Positions 62,878 to 64,000 of a DNA stretch of 64,000 bases are shown piece after piece. A model generated the notes under the pieces. The model had not been told where the DNA came from. It worked only from the letters and a program-made list of their open reading frames with translations, and did not search any database. The stretch is taken from positions 3,219,001 to 3,283,000 of the forward strand of contig NC_014551.1 of the NCBI RefSeq assembly GCF_000196735.1. Direction: 5' to 3'. Both the position numbers and the translations under genes were made by a program. How positions within the stretch are numbered: position 1 is the stretch's first letter; each line of letters opens with the position of its first letter. The DNA is from Bacillus amyloliquefaciens DSM 7 = ATCC 23350 (GTDB taxonomy: Bacteria > Bacillota > Bacilli > Bacillales > Bacillaceae).

Positions 62878-63553
62878 ATGAGGCTGAGCGTACGATCAGC
62901 TTTCTTTTTTGTTTTTTCACAGGGCTGAGGGCTCGTTCCAGCCATGCCATCAGCAGGTCTGCGGCCACCGCCATCAGCGCGGTCGGAATGGCGCCCGAAA
63001 GAATAATGGCGGTTCCGTTTGTCGCGTTCGAGCCTCTGACGATCATATCCCCGAGGCCGCCTGCGCCGACGAAGGTGCCGATTGCCGTAATGCCGATGGC
63101 AATGACGAGCGCCGTTCGGAGACCCGCCATAATGACGGAAAGCGCAAGCGGCAGCTCCACCATGCGAAGTACTTGATATTTCGTCATACCCATCGCTTTT
63201 CCCGACTCAAGATAAGCGTGCTCAATATTGATAATGCCCGTGTGCGTATTTCTGAGAATCGGCAGAAGGGAATACAAAAACAAGGCCGTAATGACCGTAT
63301 TGGCGCCGAGTCCCATGACAAGCATCAGAACTGCGAGCATCGCCAGCGCCGGAACGGTTTGAATCACGTTTGCCACAGCAAACACCCAGCCGGAGAGACG
63401 CCTGTGCCTGGCTGTCACAATTCCCGCCGGAATGGCGAAAACGGCGGCGAAAACGACGCCGTACGCTGACATGAGAAAATGCCTCCAGCACTCATACAGA
63501 ACATAGCTGCCGTTTTGAGAGTAATACGTAAACAGCTCTTTCAGCGTGTCCAC
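62876..63553 (-). CDS. opuBD: Compatible-solute ABC importer permease OpuBD (OpuCD-like)
   Basis: 225 residues from GTG at 63551-63553, 8 bases after AGGAG; an ATG two codons upstream is only 2 bases from the site. About five to six membrane segments. The block YLESGKAMGMTKYQVLRMVELPLALSVIMAGLRTALVIAIG is the EAA-containing signature of OpuB/OpuC permeases. It moves choline (OpuB) or various osmoprotectants (OpuC). I favour OpuB from its place beside yvaP, but OpuC is nearly identical in sequence. Confidence 0.82.
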   Translation of the reverse strand: MDTLKELFTYYSQNGSYVLYECWRHFLMSAYGVVFAAVFAIPAGIVTARHRRLSGWVFAVANVIQTVPALAMLAVLMLVMGLGANTVITALFLYSLLPILRNTHTGIINIEHAYLESGKAMGMTKYQVLRMVELPLALSVIMAGLRTALVIAIGITAIGTFVGAGGLGDMIVRGSNATNGTAIILSGAIPTALMAVAADLLMAWLERALSPVKKQKRKLIVRSAS

Positions 63554-63571
63554 CCGCATATCTCCTTTCCG

Positions 63572-64000
<429 letters not shown>

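Overview
The window is chromosomal DNA of a Bacillus subtilis-group bacterium, most likely B. velezensis or B. amyloliquefaciens. The gene order follows the B. subtilis yvr-fhu-yvs-yvg-cop-yva-opu region almost gene for gene. Gene density is high, Shine-Dalgarno sites are strong, TTG and GTG starts are frequent, and intrinsic terminators close most operons. I see no phage, IS element, CRISPR array, tRNA or rRNA. One RNA gene, the tmRNA ssrA, is complete, and one riboswitch (lysine) is clear.

Layout. 1-4.8 kb: the YvrG/YvrH two-component pair (YvrG cut by the window edge), then the split sigma factor SigO/RsoA divergent from its likely targets yvrJ, oxdC (oxalate decarboxylase) and yvrL (anti-SigO). 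4.8-8.9 kb: ferrichrome uptake, fhuBGC divergent from fhuD, each with a Fur box. 9.0-9.9 kb: an orphan LCM-type methyltransferase with a strong sigma-A promoter. 10-12.6 kb: yvsH permease behind a lysine riboswitch, a 46-residue ORF and yvsG. 12.7-17 kb: LtaS-like yvgJ, broken by one extra T in a nine-T run, then yvgK/modA/modB for molybdate. 17.1-22.2 kb: an accessory response regulator-kinase-ABC export module resembling LnrJK/LnrLMN. 22.3-29.7 kb: yvgN, yvgO (sigma-B promoter), nhaK, cysJI. 29.9-35.1 kb: helD (frameshifted near its N terminus), yvgT, a secreted metzincin protease, bdbDC. 35.2-41.7 kb: metal homeostasis (cadA, copA, copZ, csoR), then iolW.

41.8-50.7 kb: azoR2, then a nine-gene sulfur-salvage cluster equivalent to the B. 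subtilis ytmI operon (acetyltransferase, TcyJKLMN cystine/S-compound ABC importer, CmoO, CmoI, CmoJ) with its divergent LysR activator. In B. subtilis that operon lies elsewhere; here it replaces yvaC-yvaF and lacks ribR, the deacetylase gene (hipO/ytnL) and ytnM. 50.7-56.6 kb: yvaG, a barstar-family gene, ssrA, smpB, rnr, est, secG, i.e. trans-translation and RNA decay. 56.7-58.4 kb: yvzC, the tandem Xre repressors rghRA/rghRB and catR. 58.5-62.8 kb: a lantibiotic-immunity-type module (LanFEG transporter with E-loop, plus LanR/LanK) with no lantibiotic gene in view. 62.9-64 kb: the end of a compatible-solute importer (opuBD, partial opuBC).

Limits: assignments come from motifs, lengths and synteny recalled from B. 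subtilis; no database search was run. Two single-base frameshifts (yvgJ, helD) could be real mutations or sequence errors.
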